Shown piece after piece: positions 61,401-64,000 of a stretch of DNA of 64,000 nt. This stretch comes from Galaxea fascicularis (Eukaryota > Cnidaria > Anthozoa > Scleractinia > Euphylliidae). The stretch is taken from assembly GCA_948470475.1 (NCBI GenBank), contig OX419343.1:3948983-4012982 (forward strand). The letters run 5' to 3'. The notes beneath the pieces are model-generated. The model had not been told where the DNA came from, did not search any database, and worked only from the letters and a program-made list of their open reading frames with translations. Within the stretch, counting starts at the first letter, position 1, and the number at the start of each line of letters is the position of its first letter. Position numbers and translations under genes: made by a program.

Positions 61401-63314
61401 AGTTAAACTAAAATTTGAGGCGATTGGATGTTTTTTACACTGATAATTGCTGATTTGATTTAAAAGCTGGAAAACGGGGCTATGGTGTTAGCGTTGCACG
61501 AAATCAACTGATCTGTTTTCTGTTTTAGGTGGTTTGTTGAGCTTGTGGAAGAAACACTGGTGTGTTTTACGTGATGATACTTTTATGTGGTTCAGAGGAA
61601 AACAGGTTTGACGTTCAAAGTGATTCAACAAACGTCAGTCAAACGTCGATTATCCGGACTTGCTGGGAGACCCAAAAATGGAAAATGTGATTACCAATGA
61701 AGACAAACTTGTGGAATAAGCCATTTTAGTAAGGGTTCCGCGGGTCGTTTCTGCCACTAATCAATATTCATAAAAAAGATGGGGACTGGAGAGAAAAGTC
61801 CGGATAATCAGGGTCCGGATAATCGACGTTAGACTGTACCACATGCATTATGCAATACACACACCAGACAGACAGTTCAGACAGACAGACAGACACTAGG
61901 GTCAGACAGACAGTTCTTTATTCTCTAATAAGTAAGGTTTACAAAGTTGACATACCCACAGGTAGGACTGCACACAAGACCATGTCACGTATTCGTTTCT
62001 CAAAACTCCGCAAAACTTTTCGAGTCTGAGAAGAATTTCTCTGACTTGGAACTAACATTTTTGAGCAAATCAGCCCAATATATATATTTTTAATTCATTG
62101 AAATTAGGGGAATGCGAATTTCTGGCGCGTTTCGAGAAACGCGCGAGGGCCGAATTATACAACAGTCTGACTGAAAAGAAACAAAAACACCAGTACTTTG
62201 CTGTATGTTATTTTTACCACCTCCTAATCTTTCGATACATTGCTTGAAAGCCTATAATCGTACCACTGTATTTTTTCTTTATTTCCAGGATGCTCTCAAA
62301 TGTGGCTGGTTGATGAAGAAGGGCGGAGGCACAACGACTTTGTCAAGGTAGCGTGAAAAATAAGTCACTTTTCATCTAAGCAACTCGGCATTGGAACAAA
62401 GTGTTTGCAATGAGCAAGTATTTATTCTTTGGACAAACTATTCCTCCCAAGCAACACGGTTTTATCGGAAAGGAGTGTGGCCTTTTCATTGAAACTTGCT
62501 TTAAATATAGTTTGCTTCCATAGCTTTGACCTCTTTGCATTCTCTTTGACGGTTTTATTTCAGACGTAATTGGAAACGCCGCTGGTTTGTGTTGAAGGAC
62601 AACATTTTAACGTACCATGAAACCGACATGGACGGGGCAAAGTCACTTGGAACGATTGATATCAGGAATGCATTGTAAGTCGCTAATCTGTAAACGTAGT
62701 TAAAATAAGGCTAGCGGTCTGCGTAACTGGTCAAAAACGCAGGTTTTCGGAAACCATTATGTGATTGTTGCAAAGGGCCGTTCACTGGACACCTATAAAA
62801 CTGTGTCCATCGGCGCTAGGTGTAAGAATGCTGCTTAGCAGACTGATATGGTAGTGCAAGACCATTTCACCTCCCTCCGCGCCTATCTCCCCTTCAGGTT
62901 AACGAAATTGAATGTTCAAGGGTGATCTTTGAAGTGTGCTTTGACTTTTGTTGTAGACGCATAGTTGATGACGGTGTGAAAGAAAATGGCTTCAGTATCA
63001 TTACTGAAAACCGGACTTACCACGTTATTGCAGAGAACACAAATGACTGGAAGTAAGTTTTTGATCTGATGTTCATAATTTCACCTCTTTCCACTACATT
63101 TTTTACCTGTACTTGTTAGAAAAAATGTAACCTTTTTTATGAGATGAAAACCTAAATTTCTTTATTACTAATTCTCGTATTTATTGTGTCATCATCGTTG
63201 TTGTGGTTGTGTGTTTTCAGTCAGTGGTTCAATGTACTAAATCGCGTGCACAGAGCAACCGATGAAGAACTGAAGGGAATGAGGGAAGAGTCAGCTAATG
63301 TCAAGCATGCAGCG
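40459..63314 (+). CDS. MYO10: Unconventional myosin X, 5' part (35 exons; continues past the right edge)
   Basis: Actin-based motor that in animals moves to filopodial tips and binds PI(3,4,5)P3 by its PH domains. The window holds 1134 codons with an unbroken frame, from ATG at 40459 (MESFYEV) to a phase-0 exon end at 63314. Order: motor (1-718), three IQ-like motifs (~725-810), charged helix/coiled coil (to ~951), then a PH1 half, PH2 and the start of the second PH1 half. Compared with vertebrate myosin X, the stretch between the charged helix and the first PH half is very short (about 35 residues, acidic) instead of several hundred. The MyTH4 and FERM domains expected at the C-terminus would lie to the right of the window and are not seen. 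The head start is short but has the family's ..RVWL..D..P pattern. Confidence 0.95.
41870..42092. repeat. Dispersed repeat D, copy 1
   Basis: Shares with 44700-45065: gtgccc.gg, gcatagttctgtgaataaagtac, repeated ggattttttgggg units, ctcccattcgat and the end tgaaaatgcagatcaccctcc. Both are in early MYO10 introns. Confidence 0.65.
43734..44119 (+). repeat. Dispersed ~380-bp repeat C, copy 2 (MYO10 intron)
   Basis: Full-length partner of 33635-34018 in the same orientation; it begins about 20 bp after the donor of MYO10 exon 4. Confidence 0.85.
44700..45065. repeat. Dispersed repeat D, copy 2, with expanded GGATTTTTT units
   Basis: Longer version of 41870-42092, with about six ggattttttt.ggg units in its left half. 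It ends in a C-run then G-run (45037-45058) that forms a small palindrome around ccatgg. Confidence 0.65.
45702..45715 (+). other. MYO10: 14-nt microexon 7 of MYO10
   Basis: tcctccttgagaag, preceded by AG and followed by gtaaag. It is needed to join exon 6 (ending GAC T) to exon 8 (starting [14 protein letters not shown]). It supplies the residues FLLEK, matching the YLLEK / FLLEK segment expected at this place in myosin motors. Confidence 0.88.
48890..49146. repeat. Relative of the agagcggttttcaa MITE family
   Basis: Ends with tttgaaaaccgctct, identical to the right TIR of 6838-7267. The interior has ccaatcagaac, gcgcgggaaaatacgc, ctgattggctgag and caaccaatcacagagc. The left end is decayed. 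In the MYO10 intron between exons 13 and 14. Confidence 0.7.
50965..51136. repeat. MITE-like element with acagtcaaac / gttcgactg ends
   Basis: The left end acagtcaaacttcttgtaag pairs with the right end cgcggaggttcgactg with mismatches; the interior has gtggacactct and gtgcccgcttacggg. It starts 15 bp after the donor of MYO10 exon 18. Confidence 0.5.
51650..51842. mobile_element. MITE with aatacacggttcaacatttg ends
   Basis: The left end aatacacggttcaacatttg and right end caaatgctgaaccgtgtatc mirror each other. The interior repeats gttcaaca/tgttgaac in both orientations and has nested palindromes such as caacatttgttg. Confidence 0.75.
52420..52518. repeat. Short MITE, cgttttcac ends
   Basis: cgttttcactcacgtgatca at the left and gtgacgtcatgtgaaaacg at the right; about 60 bp between, including gcggccattttgg. 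It begins 37 bp after the donor of MYO10 exon 20. Confidence 0.65.
52624..52782. mobile_element. MITE with cgaattacctcaggcctctt ends
   Basis: The 20-bp ends cgaattacctcaggcctctt and aagaggcctgaggtaattcg are exact reverse complements. The interior has further inverted parts (gtgctcaccctttcatat / atatgaaaggtgagcgc). Confidence 0.85.
53684..53822 (-). mobile_element. Family-4 SINE, antisense, 5' head decayed
   Basis: aaatgttggtttttgaggag, aaaacctctcggagcagagt and gcgccaaccctgctccc; matches 21385-21580 but the tRNA-like middle is partly deleted. Preceded by (aaatc)n. Confidence 0.7.
53871..54138. mobile_element. MITE with gcccggccaggg ends
   Basis: gcccggccaggg at the left and cccctggccgggc at the right; the inside is rich in repeated atacctgaaa / taatacctaaa units. 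No ORF. Confidence 0.7.
55620..55920 (+). repeat. Degenerate minisatellite
   Basis: Loosely repeated phrases of the type ggatgaatacgtgggttagta and gaggacaacatgg, with a spacing of roughly 40-50 bp, in the long MYO10 intron 54691-56136. A G run interrupts it near 55679. The rest of that intron shows nothing recognisable. Confidence 0.55.
56490..56770. repeat. Possible decayed relative of the agagcggttttcaa family
   Basis: caccaatcagaatgtgaa, gctggcgggaaaacc, aagtcgcgattagtcttga, ccgaccgattacagagcg; order and motifs resemble 48890-49146 but the ends are weak. Confidence 0.45.
57068..57211. mobile_element. MITE with atagaccctttgcataaatg ends
   Basis: The left end atagaccctttgcataaatg and right end catttatgcaaggggtctat are near-exact reverse complements (one mismatch in 20); the middle carries caaggctaagg / cctaagcctc inverted parts. 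In the intron before MYO10 exon 25. Confidence 0.85.
57632..57735 (+). repeat. Dispersed repeat J, copy 2
   Basis: gaactgactgtggtgctaag, tcggtgggggagttgtacac, tttggttttatcaacg, gtaaattgaccaccgt; partner of 29515-29600. Confidence 0.7.
58745..58830 (+). repeat. (CAT)n/(CGT)n mixed trinucleotide tract
   Basis: tcatcatcatcgtcgtcatc-type repeats right after the donor of MYO10 exon 27; a simple-sequence tract. Confidence 0.85.
59690..59990. repeat. agagcggttttcaa-family repeat, copy near MYO10 exon 29
   Basis: gcggttttcaattgcgtgtc at the left, cattcaattgaagactgct at the right; the inside follows the 7017-7267 order closely (tgtgattggccagc, aaaccaatcgcgacttgc, cgcgcattttcccgcgctt, ttctgattggctcattgcac). 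It lies about 40 bp after the donor of exon 29. Confidence 0.75.
60434..60523. repeat. Long GC-rich hairpin upstream of MYO10 exon 30
   Basis: agcctacgtggcaggcgtta facing taacgcctgccacgcaggct, with the arms meeting at gggcgcgcgccc. It ends 70 bp before the exon 30 acceptor. A related, less perfect structure is at 52978-53085 (gcctaggcgacac ... gtgcgcctgcc). Confidence 0.75.
61636..61836. mobile_element. MITE with cagtc..cgtcgattatccgga ends
   Basis: The left end cagtcaaacgtcgattatcc and right end ggataatcgacgttagactg are reverse complements with one mismatch. Such ends resemble pogo/Tigger-type elements from memory; a TA duplication is not visible. Between MYO10 exons 31 and 32. Confidence 0.7.
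61868..61985 (-). mobile_element. Possible 3' end of another CR1/L2-like element
   Basis: (cagacaga)n then cagttctttattctctaa: on the minus strand this is aataaagaactg followed by a tetranucleotide (gtct)n tail, the same layout as the tail of the element in HCN. Only about 100 bp remain. Confidence 0.5.
61990..62150. repeat. Dispersed repeat B, decayed copy 3
   Basis: gtttctcaaaactccgcaaaacttttcga at the left and gcgcgtttcgagaaacgcgc at the right; the centre has diverged from copies 1 and 2. Confidence 0.5.
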
Positions 63315-64000
63315 GTATGAGAAGTATTTGTGAACTTTTCCTCACCTAGCTTCGTGCATCACATAAATTGCTTTGTTGTTGACACCTTGGCAAAGTGTTT
63401 CAAGCGAAAGGCTTCTGTGGGAGACGTCCTTTTTAGGGTATTTCCAACTCTCTCTATCTGTATAACAACAACAACAACGAAGCTTTAATACTTTTCCAAA
63501 CTAAATCACAAGCACAGGGCTCCATTTAAACTAGCTCTGCTAAATTGGATTCCCCTGGGTAAAAAAATAAATAAACAAACAAATAAATACAGACTACCTG
63601 AATAGAGCAAAGCTGATCGGTTAGATAGTATGAAGACGTATCACTTACACTATTACAATTACAAGACATGAAAATATTACAAAATGTTGATATAGCAACA
63701 TAAATAAAATAAATTAAAGTTAAATCCAATTGATCACGTCAAGATATAATGGATTACGACATCACAGGCATTCGGCAAAAGTTAGTTTAGATGCTTTTCA
63801 TATGCGATCCGTTTTCAGTTTATTTCTTACAGCGTCTATGACACTGCTAATTTGAACTTGTACAACAAACCATTTCTTGAATCGGGGGTAAAATAGACAA
63901 CGAATTCTTACAGCTTTAGGGGAACGTAAAAGGGTTCCGTTTACTTACGCTTTATTGAATCGCCAGTGTTTCTGAGTCGCACCTGATACCCACCGTGATC
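63315..64000. other. Start of the MYO10 intron after exon 35
   Basis: AT-rich, with (aac)n near 63470 followed by gaagctttaatactttt, which could be the antisense 3' end of a further LINE-type element. No exon was recognised up to the window edge. Confidence 0.5.

Larger units (their letters stand above)
60594..63314 (+). other. MYO10: MYO10 split PH1 / PH2 region, exons 30-35
   Basis: Exons: 60594-60705, 61529-61605, 62289-62347, 62564-62674, 62957-63052, 63221-63314. An acidic linker ([20 protein letters not shown]) leads into [20 protein letters not shown] and [13 protein letters not shown], the N-terminal half of PH1. [28 protein letters not shown]-type [18 protein letters not shown] and [13 protein letters not shown] then give a complete PH2. 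This insertion of PH2 into PH1 is the known arrangement in myosin X. The basic K/R residues of the first strands, which bind 3-phosphoinositides, are kept. Confidence 0.92.

Overview
The window is animal nuclear DNA, most likely from an anthozoan cnidarian and probably a stony coral. The sequence shows four intron-rich, animal-type genes with GT..AG introns, many short terminal-inverted-repeat elements, several tRNA-derived SINE families and a CR1/L2-like retrotransposon. The taxon is an inference from this style; no rRNA or marker gene is present.

Layout: (1) 731-9503, + strand: the last 11 exons of NDUFS1, the 75-kDa subunit of mitochondrial complex I; its 5' part lies off the left edge. 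(2) 12239-22185, + strand: an HCN-type hyperpolarisation-activated cyclic-nucleotide-gated channel in 8 exons. Its sixth exon is split by a 2.5-kb 5'-truncated non-LTR retrotransposon in antisense (17649-20152). (3) 38289-23872, - strand: a complete mitochondrial methylmalonyl-CoA mutase in 21 exons, 745 codons with frame kept across every junction. (4) 40459-63314 and beyond the right edge, + strand: an unconventional myosin X (MYO10-like). The first 35 exons (1134 codons) cover the motor, three IQ-like motifs, a charged helix and the split PH1/PH2 unit, and include a 14-nt microexon. HCN and MUT are convergent; MUT and MYO10 are divergent, with about 2.2 kb between their start codons.

The genes do not form a pathway. 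NDUFS1 and MUT are both mitochondrial, but their proximity has no evident functional meaning. Much of the rest is mobile DNA: four tRNA-derived SINE families, at least a dozen MITE-like or foldback elements, a ~1-kb element with subterminal TTCGGA repeats, an intact 238-codon transposase-like ORF in an NDUFS1 intron, and several dispersed repeats seen two or more times.

The most notable points are the retrotransposon inside the HCN coding exon (the frame is exactly continuous if it is removed), a MITE inserted at intron positions +3 to +6 of a MUT 5' splice site whose 4-bp target duplication leaves the donor sequence intact, the MYO10 microexon, and a 25-bp duplicated splice acceptor before the last HCN exon. 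All exon boundaries were read by eye from splice signals, frame continuity and remembered family sequence; no transcript data or alignment was available.
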